NCBI GenBank assembly: GCA_964293585.1
Contig: CAXYYS010000004.1
Coordinates: 10,891-74,890, forward strand
DNA: 64,000 nucleotides
From: JAKVKY01 sp964293585
GTDB taxonomy: Bacteria; Bacillota; Negativicutes; Acidaminococcales; Acidaminococcaceae
Direction: 5' to 3'
Shown: piece by piece, positions 8,521-16,964 of the stretch
How the letters are laid out: every line of letters begins with the position of its first letter
How positions within the stretch are numbered: position 1 is the first letter of the stretch
The notes under the pieces: generated by a model
Told to the model about the DNA's origin: nothing
Databases searched by the model: none
Seen by the model: the letters and a program-made list of their open reading frames with translations, nothing else
Program-made: the position numbers and the translations under genes

Positions 8521-9195
8521 TTAATCCCAGGTGCCGGACTGGCCTGTTTCCCGCTGGCCGGTAATGGCATACATGACCCACTTGGCGATATGTACCGCGT
8601 GGTCGCTGATCTTTTCAAAATATTTGGCCACCATGAGCAGGTTCAAGAGTCCGTCTGCCTGAGGCGGCTGGGCCGTGCTTAATTCCCGGGCCAGGTCTTT
8701 TTTGACGGTGGCAAACAACGCGTCCACCTCGTCATCCTTGCTATTGGCGCCGCTGGCTAATTCCAGGTCGTTGTCCGCATAAGCTTCCATACTGTCACCT
8801 ACCAGATTTTTGCTGGCCCGGGCCATCTGCCTTAAGCAGGCCATGCTGGCGTGTTCGTCCGGTACCAGTTCCAAATGCTGGCACAAATCGGCAATATCTA
8901 CCAGCTGGTCCCCGATGCGTTTGCAATCGTGGACAATTTTGAGTGAAGCGCTGATCTGGCGCAGGTCGCTGGCCACCGGCTGCTGCCGGACCAATAGGCT
9001 AAAACAGCTGTTTTCAATCTCGTTGCCCCGGGTTTCAATCCTTTGGTACAAAAGGCGGATTTCGGGTAGTTCTACCTGGTTGCTGCCGTTCAAAAAAGCG
9101 GCGATTAATTCCAGGGAATTTTCACATAACAAGCCTAACGAGATGACCGAGCGTTTTAAAGCCTGGAGCTGCTCGTCAAATAAGTTGCGTACCAT
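8521..9195 (-). CDS. phoU: Phosphate signalling protein PhoU
   Basis: 224 residues with the two three-helix repeats of PhoU; conserved acidic and Arg segments (RIGDQLVDIADL in repeat 1, FEKISDHAVHIAKWVMY in repeat 2) bind metal clusters in known structures. PhoU damps the PhoR-PhoB response when phosphate is plentiful, usually together with PstSCAB. Here it heads phoU-phoB-phoR. GGAGGT lies 6 bases upstream of ATG 9195. Confidence 0.9.
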   Translation of the reverse strand: MVRNLFDEQLQALKRSVISLGLLCENSLELIAAFLNGSNQVELPEIRLLYQRIETRGNEIENSCFSLLVRQQPVASDLRQISASLKIVHDCKRIGDQLVDIADLCQHLELVPDEHASMACLRQMARASKNLVGDSMEAYADNDLELASGANSKDDEVDALFATVKKDLARELSTAQPPQADGLLNLLMVAKYFEKISDHAVHIAKWVMYAITGQRETGQSGTWD

Positions 9196-9228
9196 TGCCG
9201 TACCTCCACAGATTGCTCCGGCACTTTT

Positions 9229-9257
9229 AGTATAAGTCTTCCCGGCGCCGGGAGCAA
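9229..9257 (-). promoter_or_regulatory. Promoter of phoU-phoB-phoR
   Basis: On the minus strand TTGCTC, 17-base spacer, TATACT. The spacer contains the palindrome CCCGGCGCCGGG, which could be an operator. I do not recognise classic Pho boxes. Confidence 0.55.
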
Positions 9258-9348
9258 GTTTTTTATAGGCAGGGGCACTTGCCCCTAAACTTGTTTTCAG
9301 TTTAGCCGTGTTCCATTAAAAGCAGGGGAAGACTATGTTAAATTTATG

Positions 9349-9414
9349 TAAAAAAAGAACGCCGGCAGGAGCTGTACGGCTTAGGTTAAACCGGGGAGCT
9401 GCTGGGAGCGTTCT
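9349..9414 (-). terminator. Terminator of the PAS/EAL gene
   Basis: Long imperfect inverted repeat whose base is AGAACGC/GCGTTCT, followed by seven T on the minus strand. Confidence 0.7.
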
Positions 9415-9430
9415 TGGTAGTGCAAGTATT

Positions 9431-12400
9431 TTATTTTTTGGCGGCCGGTTGATAGATAAAAAGGCTGATCAGGCGGCTGATAATCTTCAGGGAGGTTACC
9501 GTTTCGTTGTCCCACAGGCGGGGAGCCGTGGTGTCAAAACCCAGGATGCCGCGGAAAATTCCCAGGCGGACCAGGGAGAACTGCAGGGTGGCTCCGGCGC
9601 CAAAATGCTGCAGGACTTCCTGGGTGTTGGCGTCAAACTGGGCGGCGTCGGTGCAGACAAACTGTCCTTCCCGGTCAAAGTTTTGCGCATATTTGATGTA
9701 CGCAGGAGAAGTTTGCATCGCAATTTTACTTAGATCCGGCAGCTGCGCCGCAGGATCCTGCCAGCAGTAAGGCAGGGTAAATTTGTGGGCGCCTGGCTGC
9801 AAAAGGAGCAGATAGGCACAGCTCAGATGGTAATAACTGCCCAGCAGGGCCAGTAATTTATTGATGGCTTCCCGGGTATCAATGGCTGAGTATAGGGACT
9901 GGAATGCTTGTTCCACCAGGAGGCTGTTGTAACTGGAAGGCTGCTGGCTGATGTGCAGGTTTTCCTGTAGCTTGGTCAGGAGTTCTTCCCGTTCTTTTTC
10001 AGCCTGCACATCCAAAACGGTGCCTACCATACGATATACTTTGCCGGTGCTGTCTGCCAGGCTGGTGTAATGTACCCGCACCCAGCGGAAACCATTACCC
10101 CACAAATTGGCCCGGTACTCCATAAAGGCGGTAGTGGGCTTAGATGCGCCAAGCTTAATATCCTGGCGCAGTTTGGTCCGGTAGTCCGGATGAATAATCG
10201 GACTGCGGGCCAGATAATCCCAGTACCGTTTGTAATTTTTGCGGAAAATCTCGTTATTTTTCAGCCGGATTTCGAAGCGGAGATAATCCGCCAGCACGTC
10301 GTAATCAAAGATGCCGATGCCGATATGTTCTACCAGCAGACGGTTCCGGGTATTTTCTGCTTCCTGGTTGCGGCGTGCGGTAACGTCTTCTATGGTCAGG
10401 ATGGCCTGACGAGGCTCGCCGTTTTCGTTACTGACACTGAGGGCTTGGCAGGATTCCCAGGAGTAGGTGCCGTCCTGATTTTTAAAGGGAATCGGGTCCT
10501 GGGTTAAACAGGATTCCTTACCCAGACGGTCATAAAAATTCTTATAGGCCGGCCAGGCTTCAGGGCTGACCGTATGCCGCAGACTTTCTGGCACACCGGT
10601 GACTACCTGGGGAACCTTGTGCTGTTTGGCATAGGCTTCCGGCATAGACAAAGTATGTTCTTTTAAGTCGTAACGGCAGATGACCTTGCCCATCTGGTTG
10701 ATGGATAATTCCAGTAAGCGGTTGCTTTCCCGCAGTTCGTCCTGTAAATGTTTTTCAGCGCTGCAGTTGCTAATGGACAGATAGAACAAGGAACGTTCCC
10801 GGTTCTGGGCGAGTAATCTGGCCCGTATTCGGAGCCACAGACTGTTGCCGGGTTTGGAAAAACGTTTATTGCAGACGATGCAGCCTGTTTCGGCGGCACT
10901 GACCGTGGCGGTTTCTAACATCTGCATGATCAGAGCTTTGTTGGCAGCGTCAAAATCGTTCAGGCAATGTTCGGCAAAGGGCAAAAAATCTTGCCGGGTA
11001 CAGCCCAGTTCCCGGTAATAGTTGTCATTGGTACGGATAATTTCCAGGTTCTGGTTGTGGTATTCGGCGATGGCAGCTCCGCCTACAAAGCTGTTAAACA
11101 GCAGGGCGGTCTGTGCGGAAGGATCCCAGAAAGATGCAGCGCCTTCCAAATCCAGGTTGTGGAACAGCTGCGGATGAGACACATTGCTGTGCCGGAGCAG
11201 CTTGGAAAATTCAGCGGCAGGCATGGGCTTGGCAAAATAATAACCCTGCATCAGCGCGCAGTTTAAACTTTTTAAATAATCGGCCTGAGTTTGAGTTTCC
11301 ACACCTTCGGCCACCACGGGCAGCTTTAACCAGTGGGCCATACGGATCACGGAGCTGAGAATATTGCCGCCCCGTTCTTCGTTACCCATTTCCAGGAAAC
11401 GCATATCTAGTTTTAAGATATCTACCGGCACCATCTTCAGCATGTTAAGCGAAGAGTAACCGGAGCCAAAATCGTCCATCTCTACCGAAAATCCCAGGGC
11501 GTGGAGCTGGTCTACGGTTTTGATAAGCTGCGTGGAATTTTCTACGTACGCGCTCTCGGTGATTTCCAGTTTGAGCAGCGCCGGTTTCAAATCGTATTTT
11601 TGTACCAGATCATGTAAGTGTGTGCATAGCTCCGGGTTGTACAAATCTACCCGGGACACATTCACGGACACGGGGAGTTCTTTTTTTGAGGCATCCTGGC
11701 GCCACAATTTTAAATAGCGGCAGCTTTCTTCCCACACAAAAGCATCCAGCCGGGTGATAAAGCCGTTGCGTTCAAAGAGAGGAATAAATTTTCCCGGCTG
11801 GAGCAGACCTTTTTGCGGATGCTGCCAGCGTACCAGGGCTTCGGCGCCGATGAGGGTGCCGGTATCGTAATCATATTGAGGCTGGAACCAGACCTGGAAC
11901 TGGCGTTCCGCCAGGGCGTTTTCCATTTCTTCGGTCATTTGCTGTTCGTCCAGCAATTGCTGACGCATGGCTTCGTCATAAAAAGCCAGGCGGCTTTCGG
12001 AGTGGCCCTTCAGGGAAATCTGGGCCAACATCGCCCGGTCAATCATCAGGTTCACATCCAGGGAAGGGTCGTCTACCACAAAGATGCCCAGCCGGAAAGT
12101 GACCTGGAGCGGGATACCCAGCTTCCGTTCTTCGTCCCGGACCGTGTTTAGTAAATCTTCCTGCAAGGTCAGCGTGTTAGGCCGCAGCAGCAGAAAAGTA
12201 TCTGCCACGTCGTGGCCAACCACGATATTTTCATCGTTGTGACGGTAACGCAGTAAACTTTCGCCCAGCAGGCGCAAAGTTTTATCGCCCACTACATGGC
12301 CGTAGCGGTCGTTGATAATTTTAAAATTGTTTAAATCGATACTGATTACCACATAACTGCCCGCCGGTTTATTTTTTAAAAGCTGGACGGCCTGGTCTAC

Positions 12401-12871
12401 GAAAGTTTTGCGATTGTACAAACCGGTGAGCACATCAAAGTTGGACTGGTAGTCAAAAGTAACGTCGCAGCGGGTTGCCACCAGGGTCTGCTGCTCTTCG
12501 TCCAGCCAGGTGAAACGCCATTTTTTATACTGGATGCGGCCGGCGGTAGCTTGTACCGGGAAAATCATGGAATAAGTAGGCTTAAAGGACAGGCCGCGGG
12601 TAATGGCAGGCAGCTTAAACTTAGCGGCGGCATCTTCCTGATATTCCGGTGCCAGCAGGGTGCTGATGGCATGGCGGACATATTCGGTGTAGGCCACACC
12701 GGGTTTTAAAGTTTGCGGCAGCGCCTGCTGCGGGTTCAGGACATTGAGCAAGGTAGCAGACTGGACATCGATGAGAGCCAGATATTCATAATCCAGTTGG
12801 ATAAGATGCCGGATTAACTTAGCAGCTCTGCTGGCGTCTTGCGGGCTAAAGCTGCGCTCTATCGTGATCAT
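9431..12871 (-). CDS. c-di-GMP phosphodiesterase: sensory module, degenerate GGDEF, EAL, PAS, PAS, GAF
   Basis: 1146 residues, no membrane segment. A sensory module at about 20-140 (LDYEYLALIDV ... RFTWLDEEQQ ... TRCDVT) precedes a GGDEF-fold domain (DVLTGLYNRKTF; 145-290) whose signature is replaced by VGHDVADTF near 218-226, so cyclase activity is unlikely. The EAL domain (about 320-560) looks intact: EALVRW at 344, NVSRVDL, LEITESA, MDDFGSGYSSL, LKLDMRF, AEGVET and QGYYFAKP. PAS-like domains follow and a GAF-like domain ends the protein. Expected activity: hydrolysis of c-di-GMP under control of three or more sensor domains; the degenerate GGDEF may bind GTP as a regulator. GGAGGAGGT lies upstream of ATG 12871. 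Confidence 0.88.
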   Translation of the reverse strand: MITIERSFSPQDASRAAKLIRHLIQLDYEYLALIDVQSATLLNVLNPQQALPQTLKPGVAYTEYVRHAISTLLAPEYQEDAAAKFKLPAITRGLSFKPTYSMIFPVQATAGRIQYKKWRFTWLDEEQQTLVATRCDVTFDYQSNFDVLTGLYNRKTFVDQAVQLLKNKPAGSYVVISIDLNNFKIINDRYGHVVGDKTLRLLGESLLRYRHNDENIVVGHDVADTFLLLRPNTLTLQEDLLNTVRDEERKLGIPLQVTFRLGIFVVDDPSLDVNLMIDRAMLAQISLKGHSESRLAFYDEAMRQQLLDEQQMTEEMENALAERQFQVWFQPQYDYDTGTLIGAEALVRWQHPQKGLLQPGKFIPLFERNGFITRLDAFVWEESCRYLKLWRQDASKKELPVSVNVSRVDLYNPELCTHLHDLVQKYDLKPALLKLEITESAYVENSTQLIKTVDQLHALGFSVEMDDFGSGYSSLNMLKMVPVDILKLDMRFLEMGNEERGGNILSSVIRMAHWLKLPVVAEGVETQTQADYLKSLNCALMQGYYFAKPMPAAEFSKLLRHSNVSHPQLFHNLDLEGAASFWDPSAQTALLFNSFVGGAAIAEYHNQNLEIIRTNDNYYRELGCTRQDFLPFAEHCLNDFDAANKALIMQMLETATVSAAETGCIVCNKRFSKPGNSLWLRIRARLLAQNRERSLFYLSISNCSAEKHLQDELRESNRLLELSINQMGKVICRYDLKEHTLSMPEAYAKQHKVPQVVTGVPESLRHTVSPEAWPAYKNFYDRLGKESCLTQDPIPFKNQDGTYSWESCQALSVSNENGEPRQAILTIEDVTARRNQEAENTRNRLLVEHIGIGIFDYDVLADYLRFEIRLKNNEIFRKNYKRYWDYLARSPIIHPDYRTKLRQDIKLGASKPTTAFMEYRANLWGNGFRWVRVHYTSLADSTGKVYRMVGTVLDVQAEKEREELLTKLQENLHISQQPSSYNSLLVEQAFQSLYSAIDTREAINKLLALLGSYYHLSCAYLLLLQPGAHKFTLPYCWQDPAAQLPDLSKIAMQTSPAYIKYAQNFDREGQFVCTDAAQFDANTQEVLQHFGAGATLQFSLVRLGIFRGILGFDTTAPRLWDNETVTSLKIISRLISLFIYQPAAKK

Positions 12872-13006
12872 GCCTTGGTTACCTCCTCCGTTGGGACTGT
12901 TAGTCTTAAAATAGTCTTAAAAAAATACCGGTTTAATCCGGTTAGATTAATCGGGATCGCTTAAAGTATCATGATTTTATTAAATAAATGCGCTTTTGTC
13001 AAATAG

Positions 13007-13038
13007 GAAGAGCAGCGTCAAATAACACGCTGCTCTTC
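13007..13038 (-). terminator. Terminator of the first DASS permease gene
   Basis: 12-bp perfect stem GAAGAGCAGCGT/ACGCTGCTCTTC just after the stop codon on the minus strand; the following T-tract is weak (CCTATTTG). Confidence 0.6.
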
Positions 13039-13047
13039 ACAAATATT

Positions 13048-14454
13048 TTACCACATACCAAGAACTTTCCACCAGATAGCGCCAATGCCCAGGAAGCAGA
13101 TCATGTTGACGATGGAAACAAAGAAACCAACTTTCCACCATTCAGGCTGCGTATGGTAGCCGGCGCCGAAATAAATAGGTGCAGGGCCGGTGGCATAGTG
13201 GGTCAAGCCGCCCATGATACCGGTCAGGCAGGCCAGAACCATAGCTGCGAAAACCGGCGGTGCGCCGGCAGCGATAGCTACGGCCAGGAAAGCTGCGTAG
13301 ACGGCGCTGACGTGAGCGCTCAGGCTGGCAAAACCATAGTGGATATACATATAGATGATAGCTAACAGGTACAGGGTAGCAAACCAGGAAATACCGGTGA
13401 GGCTGCCGGCTACGCCTTTAGCGAACCAGGCGATGAAACCGGATTTGGCCAAACCGCCGGCCAGGCTCATGAGGCCGCCCATCCAGAACAGGGTATCCCA
13501 GGCGCCTTTTTCCGTGGTAACGTCTTCCCAGTTAATGGCACTGCGCACCAGCATGATACCGATGCAGACAAAGGCCACCATGGTGGCGTCCAGTTTGGTG
13601 AAAGAAGCGGTAGCCCACAGGATGAGAGCCAGGATGAACACGCCCAGCACAGTCTTTTCGTCCTTGGTCATGGGACCCATCTTGGACAATTCTTTGCGGG
13701 CAATTTCCGGAGCTTCCGGCGTTTGTTTTAATTCCGGAGGATCCAGTTTATAAACCAGGTACGGGCACAGGAGCAGAGCGATGATACCGGGTACGGAACA
13801 AGCCAGCGCCCAGAAGCCCCAGCTCAAATCTACTTTGGCCGTTTGTGCAGCTAAAGTCACGCAGAGCAGGTTAGGTGCTACGGAAGTAACGAACATGGAA
13901 GAAGTGATGCAGTTATTTTGGAAAGTGCAGGCCATCAGGTACGAACCGATTTTTTTAGAAGTAGGACCGGGCTCGCTGCCGAAAGCGGAGCACAGACTGC
14001 GTACGATGGGGAACAGGATGCCGCCACCGCGGGCCGTGTTAGACGGAGTGGCCGGCGCGATAATCAGGTCGGTGATAGCCATGGTGTAACCAAGTTTTAG
14101 GGAACTGCTGCCGATAGCAGCCATGATCTTATAAGCGATGCGTCTGCCCAGGCCGGTCTTAATGAAGCCCTTGGCAAACAGGAACGCGGAGACAATTAAC
14201 CAAATGGTGGTGTTACCGAAACCGCTTAAAGCTTCCGCCGGTTTTAAAACTTTCAAAAAGCCGGACAGGCCTACCGCAATGAGGGCGATAGCGCCAATGG
14301 GCAGAGGATGCAGGATAAAACCGACGATGGTGGCAACGAACAGGGCGAACATATGCCACGCCTCAGGTTTTAATCCAGCGGGCATCGGACAGAACCAGAT
14401 GATGACTCCTACCAGGACTGTGAAAATACCTTTCTGGAAATCGTTTTTAAACAT
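13048..14454 (-). CDS. DASS-family anion permease, CitT/TtdT-like
   Basis: 468 residues, about a dozen hydrophobic segments. Motifs fit the divalent anion:Na+ symporter (SLC13/DASS) family, CitT/TtdT/SodiT branch: WLIVSAFLFAKGF, ATPSNTARGGGILFP (the SNT clamp), ITSSMFVTSVAPN and THYATGPAPIYFG (second clamp). Probable substrates are dicarboxylates or citrate; the bacterial subfamily often exchanges them against succinate. Which substrate cannot be decided here. AAGGAGGAGG precedes ATG 14454. A separate strong promoter lies at the end of the upstream moxR gene, so it may be transcribed both alone and with moxR. Confidence 0.85.
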   Translation of the reverse strand: MFKNDFQKGIFTVLVGVIIWFCPMPAGLKPEAWHMFALFVATIVGFILHPLPIGAIALIAVGLSGFLKVLKPAEALSGFGNTTIWLIVSAFLFAKGFIKTGLGRRIAYKIMAAIGSSSLKLGYTMAITDLIIAPATPSNTARGGGILFPIVRSLCSAFGSEPGPTSKKIGSYLMACTFQNNCITSSMFVTSVAPNLLCVTLAAQTAKVDLSWGFWALACSVPGIIALLLCPYLVYKLDPPELKQTPEAPEIARKELSKMGPMTKDEKTVLGVFILALILWATASFTKLDATMVAFVCIGIMLVRSAINWEDVTTEKGAWDTLFWMGGLMSLAGGLAKSGFIAWFAKGVAGSLTGISWFATLYLLAIIYMYIHYGFASLSAHVSAVYAAFLAVAIAAGAPPVFAAMVLACLTGIMGGLTHYATGPAPIYFGAGYHTQPEWWKVGFFVSIVNMICFLGIGAIWWKVLGMW

Positions 14455-14507
14455 GAATATCCTCCTCCTTTATGGAATGTTTAAGTAGGCTACGCTAATC
14501 CACAAAA

Positions 14508-14536
14508 ATTATAACATTTACAGGCTAATTAAGCAA
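14508..14536 (-). promoter_or_regulatory. Promoter of the first DASS permease gene
   Basis: Minus-strand TTGCTT, 17-base spacer, TATAAT. The -35 overlaps the last codons of the upstream moxR gene. Confidence 0.7.
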
Positions 14537-15500
14537 TATGGACGGCATACCCGGTGCTGGCAGTGATACTTTGCTTCAGCATCTGGCGCTGGGGCGCGTC
14601 TAAAAGCTTGGCGGCGCTATCATAAATATCCTGTGCTACCTGGGAAGAAACTCCCTGCAGCTGCGGTACAACGAACAAGGTCAGAGCCTCGGCGTAACTT
14701 TCAGCGTCGTTGGTCTGGAATTCCCGTTTGGCTACCATGTAGGCAATCATGGAGCGGAAGATGGCCGGTCCCAGTTCCCGTTCGCCGGCTACGGCGGTGA
14801 GCAGATCCTGCATGTTGGCAGTCACCGGCGCCGCAATCTGAGCCGCATCGGCCCAGACTTTTAAATCGGCAGCATAATTGGTAGGCAGGCCCAGCCTGAT
14901 GATGGCAAAACGCCGCATCAATGCGTAGGACATGTCGAACAAAGATTTTTTATCGTACTCGTTCATGGTGGCTAAGAGTCGCCAGTCCGGCGGACAGGTG
15001 TACACATCCGCCGTGGAAAGTTCGTCGCCCATCTTAATCTCGATACGGCCTTTGGTTAAACCGTTGCGGAAAGGCAGGACCACGTTACCGCCGGCCAAAA
15101 CCGTAAACAGCTGGCCGATGGCCCGGTCAATGGGCGCGCGGTTAATCTCATCAATGATGATCCAGCGCCGGCTCACCATGCTCTGCAGGATGATGCCGGG
15201 CTCGAACGCCGTGCCGCCGGTGTTCATGCCGTTGCTGTGGCTGATACCTTCCATGTAACCGCCCACCGTGTCAAAGGTGGTCCAGTCCGCCGAAGCAGTG
15301 CTGAGGATGGGGTCTTCTCCCTGATAAGCCTTGGCCACGGCTACGGCCAAAGTAGTTTTGCCGGTGCCGGGAGGACCGCTGATAATTACATGGTTACCAC
15401 TGTTTAAAGCGGCGCTCACTTCGCCCAGGACCAGATCGTCCACAAAGAAATCCGGCGCCAGGTAGTTTCTAATTTTTTCCGGAGTTACGTTTACGCTCAT
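14529..15500 (-). CDS. MoxR-family AAA+ ATPase
   Basis: 323 residues. Walker A GPPGTGKTT, Walker B IIDEINRAP and sensor-1 region LLATMNEYDKKSLFDMSYALMRRF match AAA_5/MoxR ATPases, which act as chaperones that insert or mature partner complexes and usually neighbour a VWA-domain gene. No VWA gene is adjacent here, so the client is unknown. An in-frame ATG at 15524 lies only a few bases from a -10 (TATAAT, 15532-15537), so it would fall at the transcript's 5' end; ATG 15500 with AAAGGA upstream is preferred. Confidence 0.8.
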   Translation of the reverse strand: MSVNVTPEKIRNYLAPDFFVDDLVLGEVSAALNSGNHVIISGPPGTGKTTLAVAVAKAYQGEDPILSTASADWTTFDTVGGYMEGISHSNGMNTGGTAFEPGIILQSMVSRRWIIIDEINRAPIDRAIGQLFTVLAGGNVVLPFRNGLTKGRIEIKMGDELSTADVYTCPPDWRLLATMNEYDKKSLFDMSYALMRRFAIIRLGLPTNYAADLKVWADAAQIAAPVTANMQDLLTAVAGERELGPAIFRSMIAYMVAKREFQTNDAESYAEALTLFVVPQLQGVSSQVAQDIYDSAAKLLDAPQRQMLKQSITASTGYAVHIA

Positions 15501-15605
15501 AGGAAACCATCCTTTTCTCTTCATATTATGTATTATACAAAACTTTTATAAAATACGGGAGTAGCTGCTTTTATTTTAACACGGACAAGCAGGACTGGCA
15601 ATTTT

Positions 15606-15638
15606 AAGTTAACCTAGTAAACTACTAATGGTTGACAG
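15606..15638 (+). promoter_or_regulatory. BirA-type biotin operator
   Basis: Inverted half-sites AAGTTAACC and GGTTGACAG separated by 15 bases fit the GTTAACC-N15-GGTTAAC layout of BirA operators in Firmicutes. The right half-site overlaps the -35 of the bioY promoter, so biotinyl-AMP-loaded BirA would block transcription. birA itself is not in the window. Confidence 0.75.
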
Positions 15639-15659
15639 AAAGCGAAATCCTGTTAAAAT
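15632..15659 (+). promoter_or_regulatory. Promoter of bioY-bioD-bioA
   Basis: Perfect -35 TTGACA, 16-base spacer and TAAAAT, embedded in the BirA-type operator. Confidence 0.7.
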
Positions 15660-15697
15660 AGGGATAGTGATTAGGTAAACCCAAGGAGGTAATAAAG

Positions 15698-16276
15698 TTG
15701 ACTAATTTAGGAAGTTCTGCGGCGGCGGAACGTAATAAAACAAGAGAATTAGTTTTTTGCGGCTTGTTCACGGCGCTGATTGCCGTGGGCGCTTTTATCA
15801 AGGTGCCCGTACCGGTGTGTCCGTTCACGTTGCAACTATTATTTACAACCTTGGCCGGTCTGCTGTTAGGCGCGCGTCTGGGCCTGGTGGCAGTGACGGT
15901 GTATCTGGTTTTAGGCTTGATGGGCGTGCCTGTCTTTACTGAGGGCGGCGGTCCCGGTTATGTATTGCAGCCGACTTTTGGTTATTTGATTGGCTTTGCC
16001 CTGGGCGCCTGGCTGACAGGTTTTATTGCCCGCAGTGTGCCGGCGCCTTCTTTAAAACGGCTGCTGGCTGCTAACTTTGCCGGGCTGGCCGTGGTATATG
16101 CTTTAGGCATGATTTACGTCTACATCATTAATAATTTTTACCTGGGCCATGCTTTAGGTTTGTGGCCTTTGTTCCTGTACTGCTTTGTCCTGGCAGTACC
16201 GGGTGATATTTGTTTGTGTATCGTGGCTGCCTTTATCGGCCGGCGTCTGATCCCGGTCCTGGGCAGACTGGGTTAG
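15698..16276 (+). CDS. bioY: Biotin transporter S-component BioY
   Basis: 192 residues, six hydrophobic helices. BioY features: GAFIKVPVPVCPFTLQLLFT near the N-terminus, the GLMGVPVFTEGGGPGYVLQP segment and FGYLIGFALGAWLTG. BioY captures biotin with high affinity and may use the general ECF energising module, whose genes are elsewhere. Translation starts at TTG 15698, fixed by AAGGAGG 8 bases upstream. First gene of a biotin-controlled operon with bioD 10 bases downstream. Confidence 0.92.
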   Translation: MTNLGSSAAAERNKTRELVFCGLFTALIAVGAFIKVPVPVCPFTLQLLFTTLAGLLLGARLGLVAVTVYLVLGLMGVPVFTEGGGPGYVLQPTFGYLIGFALGAWLTGFIARSVPAPSLKRLLAANFAGLAVVYALGMIYVYIINNFYLGHALGLWPLFLYCFVLAVPGDICLCIVAAFIGRRLIPVLGRLG

Positions 16277-16286
16277 GAGGCATATG

Positions 16287-16964
16287 ATGGCTAAAGGTTT
16301 ATTTATTACTGGTACCGGCACGGATATCGGAAAAACTTATGTGACAGGTTTAATTGTAAAAAAAATGCGGGAAGCCGGTTTTGACACCGGGTATTATAAG
16401 GCGGCGATCAGCGGTGCGGAGAACGTGGCCGCCAGTGATGCCGGTTATGTGAACCGGGTAGGCAACATTCACGAAGACGAAAAATTAATCCTTTCCTATT
16501 TATATAAGACGGCGGTTTCGCCCCATCTGGCTGCCAGACTGGAAGGCAATCCCGTAGAGCGGGCTAAGGTGGAAAAAGATTTTGCCGCCGTGACCGCCCG
16601 TTATCCTTACGTGACCATGGAAGGCAGCGGCGGTATTATCTGCCCTATCCGGTACGACGAGCAGGCCCATTACTTTTTGGAAGACGTGGTACACTGGCTC
16701 AAGCTGCCGGTACTGGTAATCGGCCTGGCCGGTCTGGGGACCATTAACGATGTGGTGCTGACGGTGTACTATCTGGAGCAGCACGGCATGGAAGTACGGG
16801 GTATTATCCTGAACCATTATCAGGGCGGCGTCATGGAAGAAGATAATATCAAGATGATCGAAGCTATCACCAAAAAGAAAGTGGTGGCTTTGGTCCGGGA
16901 CGGCGCTGAGACTTTAGATATCGATCCCCAGGTTCTGGCGGATCTGTATAAGGAGGTTAAATAG
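16287..16964 (+). CDS. bioD: Dethiobiotin synthetase
   Basis: 225 residues. P-loop GTGTDIGKTY near the N-terminus, the conserved MEGSGGIICPI segment (normally EGAGG) and GIILNHYQ near the C-terminus are BioD hallmarks. It closes the ureido ring of dethiobiotin from 7,8-diaminopelargonate, CO2 and ATP. Of tandem ATGs at 16284 and 16287, the second has better spacing (6 bases) from AGGAGG. The stop codon abuts the bioA start, so the two are coupled. Confidence 0.92.
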   Translation: MAKGLFITGTGTDIGKTYVTGLIVKKMREAGFDTGYYKAAISGAENVAASDAGYVNRVGNIHEDEKLILSYLYKTAVSPHLAARLEGNPVERAKVEKDFAAVTARYPYVTMEGSGGIICPIRYDEQAHYFLEDVVHWLKLPVLVIGLAGLGTINDVVLTVYYLEQHGMEVRGIILNHYQGGVMEEDNIKMIEAITKKKVVALVRDGAETLDIDPQVLADLYKEVK

